Translations under genes and position numbers: made by a program
In this document: positions 33,434-46,800 of the stretch, piece after piece
Numbering within the stretch: position 1 is the stretch's first letter
Layout: the number at the start of each line of letters is the position of its first letter
Assembly: GCA_019915135.1 (NCBI GenBank)
Contig: JAHLMK010000001.1
Coordinates: 3,720,001-3,784,000, forward strand
From: Strobilurus pachycystidiatus
Lineage: Eukaryota > Basidiomycota > Agaricomycetes > Agaricales > Physalacriaceae
Reading direction: 5' to 3'
Length of the DNA: 64,000 nucleotides
Notes under the pieces: generated by a model
What the model saw: only the letters and a program-made list of their open reading frames with translations
Told to the model about the DNA's origin: nothing
Databases searched by the model: none

Positions 33434-34414
33434 ATGGCGCCCACTGCATACGTTGCCCCCGTCGCGAGCTCTCTCAACATCTTCAATCCCGAACTCTTCA
33501 AGGGCAAAGTGCTCTTCTGCACTGGCGGTGGCTCGGGCATCTGTCGCGGGATGACTGAGGCAGTCATGGCTCATGGTGCCAGCGCAGTCATCGTTGGGAG
33601 GAAGTGAGTGGGCATCGAAGCGTACTAACCGCCCTTCACCTGTGTTCTGACGCGTACTAGGATGGATCGCCTTACTCAGGCAGCGCAGGAGCTCAGTGAA
33701 GCGACCGGCCAGAAGTGTATTCCCGCACAGGCAGACGTGCGCGATCCCAAAGCGCTCGCGCAAGCTGTTGCCAAAGCCATAGAAGCGTTCGGCCGCATTG
33801 ACTTCGTTATATGTGGTGCTGCTGGAAACTTCCTTGCCCCGATCTCTGGCCTGTCGGAGAACGCGTTCAGGACGGTCATAGAAATTGATACCATCGGCAC
33901 CTACAACACCATCAAGGCCACTCTGCCCCACATACGCAGTTCCAAAGGCTCCTACATCATGGTCAGTGCCACCCTGCATTACAATGGCTCGCCTTTCCAG
34001 GCCCACGTCTCTGCCGCCAAGGCCGGCGTTGACGCGCTGTCTGCTGTGCTTGCTGTCGAAGAAGGTCCTTATGGTGTTCGGTCCAATGTTATTGCTCCAG
34101 GTATGAGGATCGGTATCTGCTCCTCGCATGCCACTAATGGTTGGACAGGCGCAATAGAGAGTACCGAAGGGTTTTCGCGCCTTCTCCCAAAAACAAAAGC
34201 GGCTGAGATCAACATGAAGCTCAAGCCGCTGGGGAGGTTCGGTCATGTCAAAGATGTTGCGAACACGACCATCTTCCTATTCAGCGACGCAGCCGCGTAT
34301 ATGACTGGTCAGGTGTTGGTCGTAGATGGTGGGAACGAGCATCTGAGAACAACCCTCGTCGACTATCCAGAAATGTTGTTGGAGCCACCCAGGCCACCCA
34401 AAGCCAAGATGTAA
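33434..34414 (+). CDS. SPS19: Peroxisomal 2,4-dienoyl-CoA reductase (SDR family)
   Basis: NADPH-dependent reductase removing double bonds during beta-oxidation of unsaturated fatty acids. Exons 33434-33603, 33661-34100 and 34149-34414 (291 aa). The second intron is 48 nt and reads through in frame, but GT..AG borders and the restored VIAPGAIESTEGFSRL support splicing. The Rossmann motif is CTGGGSGICRGM. DFVICGAAGNFL matches DECR2/Sps19. The active-site segment SATLHYNGSPFQAHVSAAKA is the DECR type with conserved Ser and Lys. The protein ends in AKM, a type-1 peroxisomal targeting signal, which fits the function. It follows CSE1 by 287 bp and converges with the chitinase gene. Confidence 0.92.
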
Positions 34415-34817
34415 TGTGTAGTGTACTTATAGTATAAAGCAATTCAGTATATACAATGTATCGACCCTTCATGTTGCAATATTTGGCGTTGTAGGATACC
34501 TTGGTGACGAAGACAGGGGAAAGAGAGATGATACTGATTCAAAGATGCAAAGTGCGAGGTCGAAGACACTTGAACGCGAAAGTGTACGAAACCTTAGACT
34601 TCGTCGACGAGCATACTCGACACCGGCTTAATGCTCAATGGAATACGAATGTCAACAGGTCTTCCGAATCAAGCTTCAAGCATGACATCGCCGTAATCAA
34701 CCGAAATGTCACTGCGGTCATTCCAACAAGAATCCTCCGGTTTGCTTCATATTTACAGTTACAGCCAAGGAAAAAATGAATGTGCTTTGGGTATCATAAA
34801 CGAGGGGTTGTCGATCT
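34415..34817. other. Spacer between convergent genes
   Basis: About 400 bp between the reductase and chitinase stop codons. It presumably holds both 3' UTRs. No gene seen. Confidence 0.55.
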
Positions 34818-36853
<2,036 letters not shown>

Positions 36854-38052
36854 AGTAAAGAACTGTGGGGAGGAAAGGAGAGGAGCGCCGGTGAGTAGGC
36901 GACTTGTGGGAAATTCAACTTCGAGGAAGGGCCTATTTTAAGGAAATGGGCAGGCAGAAGAAGCACAAGGGATCTCGGTTTGGGGTGCAGCATGCTTGCG
37001 CTATGGTTAGCAGTATGGTGGCGAAGACCGTGAATGATGTACATCCAGAAGGAGGATGTCGGGCACTGCAAACGCGAAGTTATTTTAAAAACACGGACGC
37101 ATGGTCCATACGACAAGGTACCAACTCGTAGAACAGTGTTTCCGTAAGATAAGTGATAGCACCTGGGACGATCCCAACGAAGACAGCAGATAAGCCATCC
37201 TCGGTTGGTCTTCTCACTTCCGATTCCTGAAAGAGCAAAGACACGTCAGAATAAGGCATGGTAGAGCTGAGGAGTCCTGAAAGACGAGGAATCAGCTGAA
37301 ATCAGCTGGAATCAAACTGAGATGGACAACTTCGCATACGCATGGTCGCGCTGGTCAACCATCAATGAACCAAAGGAGCTGGCCAAATCACACGATCATA
37401 TATCGTTGGATGAAAGCGGTCTGGATGAAGGTACCACCCTTTCGGGCAAAACAAGCGCTCATGATCAGTCCCCAAGAACACCGAAGAGTGCAGATTCCAG
37501 ACATGTAAAGTGTGATCCGGGACGAGCTACGGTCAGTATATCGACAGATACTGGTGCAACTCCGTACTGGGATGGTAGTCTGCTCCAGTACAGTACAGGG
37601 CTCTAGCCTGATTGGTTCGCTCACGCGGATTGAAGTGAGTATCAAGTCGCGTAGAGATTCAATCTGGTACGCATGCTTCGCAAGTCTGAAACAGAGCTCG
37701 CGTGTCAGTTTTTTCACAATACAGACTGTATCACAGCTCACCCATGCAGAGCGAGCCAAAAAGGATATTCTCGCCACATCTGGCTGTCCCGGTGTCCGTG
37801 GCCAAGTGATGGAAGTGCTTGGCAACGGCACGCTTCACCTAGTCGACGTCATGATGCATCAAACTTCGGCCCGATGCAACTTTGCAAGCTGCGGCCGCAT
37901 CTTTACCCTGTCTTTACCCCAAGTTCAGTTACTACAAGCTGAATTGGACAGCTCGTCTGCGCATGCGATTATAGTCTCAAGTCTGCTCTTACTTGCAGCC
38001 TTCATTTCTCTGCCGCCACCTGCTACTCTCCTTTCCAAGTGATAGTTATATC
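36854..38052. other. 1.2-kb divergent spacer, no confident gene
   Basis: Separates the divergent chitinase and deubiquitinase genes. Plus-strand frames at 37322-37606 and 37512-38042 have a coding-like composition in parts, but no motif I recognise and no clear intron model. They may be decayed or young coding sequence. Otherwise it is promoter sequence for both neighbours. Confidence 0.4.
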
Positions 38053-39483
38053 ATGGCTGACCACAACCTTAACCCGGAGGTTCACGCGTCACAAGCTGAA
38101 GTTTGGTATCTCAAGGAGATTACCTTCAAGACCGCGGAGTCGCGAAGCCCCTTGAAGATCATCACGCAAAACTTCAACGGGCACGTACCCGTCCTTCCTA
38201 TCCCATAGTCTTCGCGTCTAACTTACTCTCAGTCCATGTTCGTTCATAGCAATATGTACGTTCAGTCATGCCAGTCTAGTCGCAACCAATCTCAAGGCTT
38301 TCAAACCCTGCTAATCAGGCAATATCTTGATTCTCCGTAGAGCAATAACCATCGAACCCCCTGGTCGAAAGACCGTATCCTACGAGTTTCTTTCCCAACT
38401 GGTGGCGGAATACCTACTCCTAACGTGTCCCGATATTGATATCTCCGCCGCCTTGTCCGTAATGCCGTTCACCCAAAGTGCGTGTCTAGACACGCATGTT
38501 ATCGTCTATTGACGCTGTGAAATCTAGAGGGCATGGACCTGAATCCGCTGTTCACTGGTTCTACTTCCTTCCGACCAGGTGGAAGTGGCGGTGAATTAGA
38601 GCTCTTCAAGCAAGCGGGCATTGATCTTGTTCACGGGTGGCTGGTTGATCCTGAAAGCCGTGAAGCCTCTGCTTTGGCAGCTACGCCGGACTACGACAGT
38701 GCCGTCATGTTGATTGCCGATGCCGATCATCTCACGAAAGGGCAATTCGTCCACGAGGAAGGCGAGGCGCCACAATCAGGTTCCAGCAGCGGTTCGGGAG
38801 CTATGAGCGACCTCAGTGAAGAAGATAGAGCAAAGCTCACTAGAGGTATTGATCTCTCCAGTCTCAATTTAGCCGAATGGTTTACATTTGCGCTAGCCAT
38901 CGTCGTTCGCGAATTCCTGGACTCAACCCGTTCACAATTAACGTATCACGGACTCTTTCACCTAGCTTCGACCATTCAACCTGGATCTTTAGTTGCGCTA
39001 TACAGAAATCTTCACTTATCTGTTCTATACAAACAGAATGGTGATGATACCTCATTATACAGCCTTGTCACAGACCAGATCTTTGTTCGGGAGCCCTCCG
39101 TCGTCTGGGAGCGTTTGGAGGATGTCGACGGAGGGTCCTCCACATTTGTCGATTCGGACTTCGTGAGAGCAAGTCCTGCGGGAGGCGATTTCGCTGGGCA
39201 AACTGCCGAAGGTGCACTTCGTGCAGCGGAACTGGAAGCCAGTAACTTTATCGCCTCTGACCCTGCCGAGTGAGAAAACAGCTGCCATTGTTGACACGGT
39301 CACTGATGTATTCCTAGTCTTGCACTGGCACAACAATTACAACAGGAAGAGGAGAGTCATGCGCGATACCAACATGATCACCGCCGACGAGAAGCAGAAC
39401 GAAGGAGACAGGCGGAAATCGATAACAAAATCTCTCGCCAGGATAAATCGCGTAAAGCCAAGAAGGATTGTATCGTTATGTAG
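38053..39483 (+). CDS. MINDY-family (DUF544) deubiquitinase with CaaX end
   Basis: Cysteine protease of the MINDY-1/2 family, which trims K48-linked polyubiquitin. Exons 38053-38180, 38233-38255, 38319-38477, 38528-39269, 39318-39483 (405 aa). The catalytic motif QNFNGPC is assembled across the first two exons: exon 1 ends in AAC GG and a 23-nt exon begins T CCA TGT. This requires a GC donor for intron 1. Further family blocks: RKTVSYEFLSQLV, GMDLNPLFTGSTSFRPGG, GIDLVHGWLVDP, the His motif LYRNLHLSVLYK and VWERLEDVDGGSSTFVDSDF. The last exon encodes a ubiquitin-binding MIU-like helix (LALAQQLQQEEE), a basic coiled stretch and a final CIVM, a CaaX prenylation motif. Without the last splice the protein would stop at 39271-39273. 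Confidence 0.9.
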
Positions 39484-42296
39484 AATAGTCAATTACTAGG
39501 GGAACATCAGTGCATATACTTGATACGCCTCAAGACTCCCAGCGGCTCAGCCTTATGTACGCTGTTTACCCACAAGAAGATGGCCGAAAAGGCAGAGGAT
39601 TGATAAGAGAGGAATCGGTTCGATTCGTCTCAACTGTAATACGAACCACTTCTTGATTCAAAGACTGCCCGGTTCGACTGCGTAGGGCAAACGAGTGACG
39701 GAAGACCCACAATGAGGAACGGGGGACAATTTATGTGTCTCTAAGCTTCGGTGATGGTGTCAGAAGTGCACCCTGAAAACAAGTGCCCAATCTCAATCGA
39801 TTAGCCTCTTTCCATGCAATTATGTACGGGACAGAGATGCATGCCCTGTGCGTATAAGGAAGGCGAAATTCCCCAGCGATTCCTGTATCCAAGAGAATGA
39901 TAAGAAATAATCAAACCTGTGGGCTGAGACGTCTTGAGACGTTGACTTCAAACTTGGACCCGAAACTACGGCGCGCGAGTGAAAGGCTCTAATTTGAAAA
40001 ACAAAGTTGGACACAAGGCCTGTGGTTGCATACGATCGATTCTCTCAAGCCTGAGCCTTGCCAAAACCATCACCTCATACCTCTACTGCCGCATGTCCTG
40101 CGGCTACTCTTCCATTCTCACCGGAAATTATGCTGGGCCATTCAACAGGAATAACACACCGGTGCACAGGGACCAAGCAATGACCCAACAAACGTTGTCG
40201 AAGGAGGAGATAATGGGGAACAAGGAACGGGGACTGACCGAGGACTTCTTTGGGTGGCAGCACTTCCCTAGACTTTCACATCGTGGCCCATTCAATGTCG
40301 TTCATGTCTCTTTGGTTTGATGCATGCGTGGATCGAAGCACCTGGTGCGACTGGGCGTCCAAGAGAAGCTAGTCAATTTCGCCACATAACGTGCGTTGTC
40401 AGCACCTCGAGCCAAGATCTCCGCTGAACGCCTCTCACCTTATTGACAGCTGCGCGCATAAAGCCCTAGTCGCCGCTACCAAAGTACCGCCCCACGGGCC
40501 GCCTGAATCATGGGATAAACGCTCCGTGCTAGTGCCCATGCCGTCTATCTCAACCGGTGGTCGCCTTGCATTCTGCACATAGCGGCGCTGGTGGATCAAT
40601 GGGATTAGGGCACTCAAATGCTTCTTTGTTGGTCAGAATCCACGTCTACGTCCTCCCAGAAGCTCGTGACTGATTAGTAGCCTGAACATGGTCGAAACGT
40701 TAAACGGAGCATACGCATATCGCCCTCGCACCGCCCACGACACCGAGTCTTCCTCCAATATAGTTAGGCCTTGGGGAAGCATCCATTAGCTGCTTCAGAT
40801 TCTCGCTTGTGTCAGGTACTCCGAGTTAACATCCGATAGCTGCGCTCCAGAAGGCGGTCCTAAGCTAGGCAATCCAAGACAACAGTCATGGACGCCCTCA
40901 TCTGGCACCCACAAACACAGCAAGATGGAGCCAGCATACGCCTGGGAGACACAGCGATACGACCGCCCCAGCTTTTTTTTTCTTTTTAGGAAAAGACGCC
41001 ACGTTTCCTAAAATGGTCTTCGGGTTCAGCCGCCAGGACAGATTCAGACGGAAGATTGTGTAGACAGATGCGGAAAATCCTCTCTATGTTGCCTGCGCGC
41101 TTTCCCAAAGGCGACCGCCACGGACAATTTCTGCAGACATGACCGCAGAATTAATGTCACCTGCGCTAAGCACTCGGAAGACAGCAGCCTAGAGGACGTC
41201 AACACGTACTTTCGTTACCGCTCCGACACGTCCCGAGGCCCCACTAGCTTTTACTAGTGTTCTTGGAGCCATTTTGGACATGCCGACGCGATCCTTTAGT
41301 GCTTGACTCGGAGAAAACACGAGGACGGCCAAAAGAGTCGCAAGAAGATAAGGCTTTCTCTTGACTTAGTTTCCCGCTCGCTGGGCCGCTCCTCATCCTT
41401 GCAGATACGGCGCTGTGTCGGTTCCAGCGTGTTGCCAGTAGGCGCCTCGAATTCAAGTCCCATTGACAGGCGCAAATGCGATGAATAGAGAGCGTAGGTC
41501 CTTTCTTTCATCCTGTGGACAAACGACTGTCGTTCCTCGCATCTGGCCTTGCTCCGGGGAGTGTGTTGGACGACCTCTATGAAGTGTCGTTGTGGGGCGG
41601 GGCGGGAAGGATGGTAGCGAAAGTGCCGTCGACCGGTTTAGCGTGAACCAGTTGTGTACGTAAAAGCTTTCTACTGCTATCTATCTAATCTGACTGTATT
41701 AGTAGGTCTCTGAATCCATTCGACTGCACGCATTCCTCCTTGGTAGCGCAAAATCTCCTCACGAGTTACGAATTTAGTCGAGGCGCGTGTTCAGGTTTCA
41801 ACCATCTTGATCAAGCGACTTCAGACGTCTGGCATGAGCGGAGCTCAATCGACATGTGGTGCCGTATGACCCAGTCCTTAACTTATTTGTATATACTCGG
41901 CCGTGTATGTCTTCTGCACCAGACGCAACGGAGCCTTTTCTCAGCGATCGCGTTTATGATCTGCGCGATCGACAAACGCCCACCGAGGACGATGAAGGTC
42001 AAATGAAAGTGTTCGATTCCTAGTGAAACGGATCCGAAAAAGCAAAGACCTTCCAAGAACTGCAAGGCGTCGAATAAACTTAAGCTTTGATGTGCCTCCC
42101 GTATCACAAAGTTACTGTATACATTTTGCACGACACAACCGAAACACAACCGGAACCAGGAAAATGAAAGAGAGTACAACGAAAGCACGACGTAAGTGGC
42201 TAAAGGGAAAAGTACATACAATGAAAGCAGCAGGATTACAGAGTCACGTAGAATATCCAATAGGGAAGCAAAACGGGGGAAGCCAGTCAAGTATAG
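39484..42296. other. 2.8-kb spacer without a convincing gene
   Basis: Only short frames, none with recognisable motifs or a consistent intron pattern. A T-rich tract lies near 40974-40987. A tRNA B-box-like GGTTCGATTCG near 39614 lacks a matching A box and cloverleaf. A hydrophobic minus-strand frame at 41883-42290 lies in the likely 3' UTR of the zinc-cluster gene. Confidence 0.5.
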
Positions 42297-43133
42297 CTAT
42301 TTCTGCTGGACCATGGGCACGACAGCGGGCATCTGGTAGTACTGATGAGACACCATTGAAGATTGAGCGTCTGGACGAGCCGTGACGTACGAAGAGCCGT
42401 GATACGGAGGAGCATACGGAGCCAAGAAAGTAGCGGTATAGTGTGGCGGCGATTGGACGGACGAATAAGCGCTGCCATTGGCGACAGGCTCAGGCGGAGA
42501 AGCGGGCTGTGAGTGATAGGCGGCAGGGGCAAAGTAGTAGTGGGAAGAATGAGGATCGTAGTAGACGACCGGATCCCCAGGCCTGCCAGGGGGAGACGGC
42601 GGTCCAGTATACATGCCCGGACTATAACCTCCCGATCCCATTTGGACGAGACCGGCAGGGGGAGCGCCCGCGGGCAGATACGGGGCTCCATTAATAGGCA
42701 CGTCGAGGTCGACGTTACCTGCGCGATCTTTGGTCAACGGTCATCCAGATGAGAAACAGAGAAAGCCAAGAGGGGAACAAAGCGCACCTTTTCCATCGCG
42801 CTTCTTGTACGGACCTCTCTTGATGCCCTTCTTTCTCTCCTTGCGTTGGGAGTCGACGCATTCGTCGGCGATGCCATAGCGGATGCAGCGAAGACAAGGG
42901 CGGGAGTCGTCGCACTTTTTGCAGGCCTTCTGGCATTTGGTGCAGGCGTTCTTGACCTGGCGGCGTTTAGCACGGAGAGGAGGGGCAGGGACGAGGCCCT
43001 GGGAGTAGGGGTATGTGGCGTGCATCGGCGTAGAGTCGTACGGGGGAGAGTGCACAGTCATGGGAGACGAATTATCGGATACGGGGGAGTGCAGCATATC
43101 AGGACAGTCCTGAGGATAGGCGTGGGCCGCCAT
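42297..43133 (-). CDS. Small Zn2Cys6 transcription factor
   Basis: Fungal binuclear zinc-cluster DNA-binding protein. Exons 42788-43133 and 42297-42718 (255 aa), joined over a 69-nt intron. The cluster reads CTKCQKACKKC and CLRC, with spacing CX2CX6CX5CX2CX8C and an additional Cys inside the X6 loop. A very basic linker follows (RKERKKGIKRGPYKKR). The remainder is a Pro/Tyr/Ser-rich tail with no regulatory (Fungal_TF_MHR) domain, so this is much shorter than Gal4-type factors. I chose ATG 43133; an in-frame ATG at 43163 would add ten residues. It is divergent from the DYRK gene with 668 bp between starts. The target is unknown. Confidence 0.85.
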
Positions 43134-43801
43134 AGACAGCAAAGACAAAGTCGAAGAACACAAGACGAAGAGGTTTGGCGAATGCGCGTCTCACGCGGAC
43201 AGTGGGAGACGGGGCCAGGACGAATGGCAGAAAGATGTAAGGGCTGCTGGCAGACTTTTGAAGGCGTTATTGGGGGCACATGACACGGCGAGAACGGAAA
43301 AGAACGCACCACTGTTGGAATGAAGGGCTGTGACAGAAGGCGGCAAAGTGAAAAGTGGGAACGTGGGCGTCAACGAGGCAGTTGAATGGTGGAAATCACA
43401 CACACATACCGAACAGATGTGACAGGCGAGGGATGCGAGCTGGTTTGCTCGCTGGTTGCTCGCGTAACGTGGCAGCGAGTGCGCGGGAGCAGAGCTGTCG
43501 GGCTGTTGGCTTCAGACCAACAGCAGCTCGACGCCAACAGAGATCCTGGTTGCTGGCCCACAGCTGGGTGCGGCACGGCTGAGTCGGCTCCGGCGCCGCT
43601 CAAATGTAAGGAAACGTCTCAGGTAAACAAGGCCTCACACATTGAGCCTGGCACCCGCGCACGTCTTCGACGAGCCCACCACAGGCTCTGTATAAGTCGC
43701 TCTCGCCGTCCGCGTCGGGCACAGTCGGCTGCTCAGCGTTGTGAGCAGCGCCCAGCTCGTCGCTGCCTCTTTTCCTTTCTCTTCTTTCTCTCTTTCTCCA
43801 C
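43134..43801. promoter_or_regulatory. 668-bp divergent promoter (zinc cluster / DYRK)
   Basis: Spacer between two divergent start codons. No conserved frame seen. Pyrimidine-rich DNA (CTTTTCCTTTCTCTTC) lies just before the DYRK start at 43802, as often found near fungal transcription starts. Confidence 0.45.
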
Positions 43802-46800
43802 ATGTCCTCTCCTGCTTCCCCAGTCGCCACCCCAGCCAATTTCAGACGACGAGACCGCCCTCCCGCCCTCGAAATTCACCATGGCTCGCATGCCGCGCCC
43901 AAGGAATCCCGCGATGAACGTGACGATGACTTTCTCGTAGACTCAGCTCGCACGGTTCAGGTTGGGCCATCTTCTCATTCTCGTGTTCATCTCATGTTCA
44001 TATGTCCATACACCCTTTCAGCCCAGTCTGCTCGTTTCTCCGGCTCTTGAGGAGCCTCCGATGGACTCTGATTATCCGACCTCCCGCTCAACATCGTCTG
44101 TATCCCTGGACCCGTACTATTTTACCGCCCAGTCGCCGTCGGACTCACCATTTCCGCCTCCTCTGCCTTCCTTGAGAGGCACTCCGGAGAGCAGAAGTCC
44201 CAACGAACCTGTCACGCCCGCCAGGGACCCTTCATCCATCGACAGGCGTGGTCTAGTGGGTGTGGGAGAGCTTGCTACTCCTCGATGGACGCGCAGTGCT
44301 CACAACAGCAGTGACGAGCGGATACACATTCCGGAACCCATACTCGAGAGCGAACCGTATCAAGTTATCGATGCAGCCGAAGTCGAGGAGGAGGAGGAGG
44401 AGGTCCCCGATAGCCCGTGGACTATCGAGGCCATTGATGGTGAACTGTCAGAGAAGGAAGAGGTGTGCCCAGTAGCTTCAAACGCGAAACTCCATTAACC
44501 TTCTTCTATAGCCGGCCAATCTGGTGCCCGTCAACCGACCCCTCCGGCAGCGTCCCTCGATTGCTGATGAGAGTGGCGGGGAGGAAATCCTGTATCCGCG
44601 CAAGCCACCGGTTCCTATCGCCGACCTTCCCAAGCTTCCTCCTCCTGCCGAAGCCTACTCCACGGCCTTTGACCTGTCTGATTCGGTTAGCACGCCACCT
44701 CCCAGTGCTTTCAATCAGCCAGCTCGACGGGCGAAAAAGCGCACATCGGACGAGTTCGAACTAGATCAGACTGGGTCTCTCGTCTCCAAAGGCATTGGCT
44801 CGACGGGCTCGACCAAGGACAAGAGTGGCAAAGACGAAAAGCTTTCCGCTCGCCGACATCGGAGTCTCAATTCTGGCAGTATGCCACCTCCGCGGGATGG
44901 CAAACCGAGACGACGGGAAAGTGTCGGTATCTCCACCAGTACTGCCTCCAAGTCCTTGCTACACAAGGGGCCTGAAAAGCACACACGGCAGACGTCAGCA
45001 AGTTCCTCGTCCTCCAGCCACACGGACACTCATACCCGTCGAGTCCACACGACGGATTTCTCTCACCTCCCGCCATCGCCTTCCTCGTCGTCTATCCAAC
45101 ACTTTCTGCGGCAAGCTGGCAATGGGCCCAGTCCCAACCCGTCTGCACTCAACACATCACGCGACGCACATCTCTCACATTCCCCCAACGTTGCCCATTC
45201 TCTATTGCGTGGTACCCAGGAAGGATGGTCAGGAATGGATGATGAGGCTACGGCGGAAGCGCTTCGAAAGCTGGACGGACTCTCCGGGCGCAACGGTCGA
45301 GCTCGGGCTAGCGTTACCAGCCTTGGGCGCCCTCTCAGCTTGAGCCGTCCCAGTACACCGCCGTCCAAGTCTGGTGGCCAGTGGGAAGGAATGGGTGACG
45401 GGAAAGTCAATCGGTCAACCAGTGCGGCGAAGGAAAGAGAGATGGCCCAACGCCAGCTCCTTGGACTGCATGGCCCAAATGACTCGCTTCTTGATGTCGA
45501 ACCTATCGGAAGTGCTCTGAGCAGTGATGACCAAGTCTCGTCTTATGCCCACCTTCCCGAGAAGACACCAAAAAAGACTGGTTCAGGAAGTGCGAGGTCT
45601 AGCTTCACGCCTAAACGCGGCTCTGCATCCTCGACCACATACGCCAGTACCCCAACCACAAGCTCGAGGGACTCTGCTTCCATGTCAGCAGCTACTAGCA
45701 TGACGTCAGTTTCAGCGACCTCGGTGCGGAAGGCGCGACGGAACAGCGCAGGCAGCGACATCTCGAGTGTACATTCCAGTGATGCTGCGTCGTTGAAGGA
45801 CCGCGTGGCATCTCTTGCCGTAAATGGAGAAGTTCAAGACAACATCGATGTGCCTCCAGTTCCCCCACTGCCGAAGGATCTGTCCACTTACAGATCACCG
45901 CCATCGACTGCCGTAGGGCCTTCCTTCCCTCCCACGGCCCCTCGCGAGGGAGAACGCGACAGCCAAGACAACGGTGCTAGTGATCATCTAGAGGTTCCCA
46001 CCGTCAATCCTACAGCATCCTCTGAGGGAGTTTCCTCCGCGCGTCGTCAGAGCCAGCATTACTCAGGTTATGCCAGTATGGCTTCCGCTTCGGACTCAGT
46101 CCCACCAGTTCAAAAGACACCCTCGAAGAAATGGAGTTTCTCGAATGCCTTGAACATCAAGTTAACAGGCTCACCTTCCTCATCGTCTCAGAAGTCCGGT
46201 GGTTTCCCTCTGAGCCCACGCGCTGTCAGCTTTGGTCAGCAGATTCGCAGATCTACTTCCAAAGATCAGGCCCTATCTCCCTCTGAACCTCCATGGTCGC
46301 CAACACAACCCGACGCCATGGCGTCTGCTTCCTCTCTCGCTTCTTTATCGTCCGTTGGTTCTTCACGCACGCCTGCGCCTGCTCCCGCCAAGACGCCCGA
46401 CCACCGTATCCCCAGTCGATCGGGCACTGATTCAAGTGCGAGTACGAATCACAACTTTGCGTTGGGAGCGCCTGGCCCTCTCAGTCCGGACTCGTCTGTT
46501 CGCCGTGGACAGTCCAAGCGACTCACACCTTCCTCCATTCCGTTCTTCCGCAGGTCCTCCTCGCAGTCGATGCAACTGCCCGTGTCCAGTAGCGCGCGAC
46601 CTGCCTCGCCGTCTTCGTCCACGATGCCCCCACCTTCATCGGCCTACAAGAAAAGTGTATCTCCGGGCTTTGATCACAACCCTCCCTCGACTTCCGCCCA
46701 TAAGAAATCTTCCATGTTGAGTTTAGGTCTCCCTTCGTTATTGAAAGGTTCAAGTTCAAGGAGGAGCCTTCACAGTGATTCGAAAGAGTCTGTTTCTAAG

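Noticed and set aside
37322..38042. Overlapping plus-strand frames between chitinase and deubiquitinase
   Set aside because: Some coding-like composition but no recognisable domain and no consistent splice model.
39570..39650. Possible tRNA (B-box-like GGTTCGATTCG)
   Set aside because: The last base departs from the consensus, no A box or cloverleaf could be folded around it.
40001..40320. Roughly 110-codon plus-strand frame in the 2.8-kb spacer
   Set aside because: No similarity or intron structure; chance open frame.
41883..42290. Hydrophobic 135-codon minus-strand frame
   Set aside because: Begins a few bases after the zinc-cluster stop on the same strand, so it lies in the likely 3' UTR; composition is Ser/Leu/Phe low complexity.
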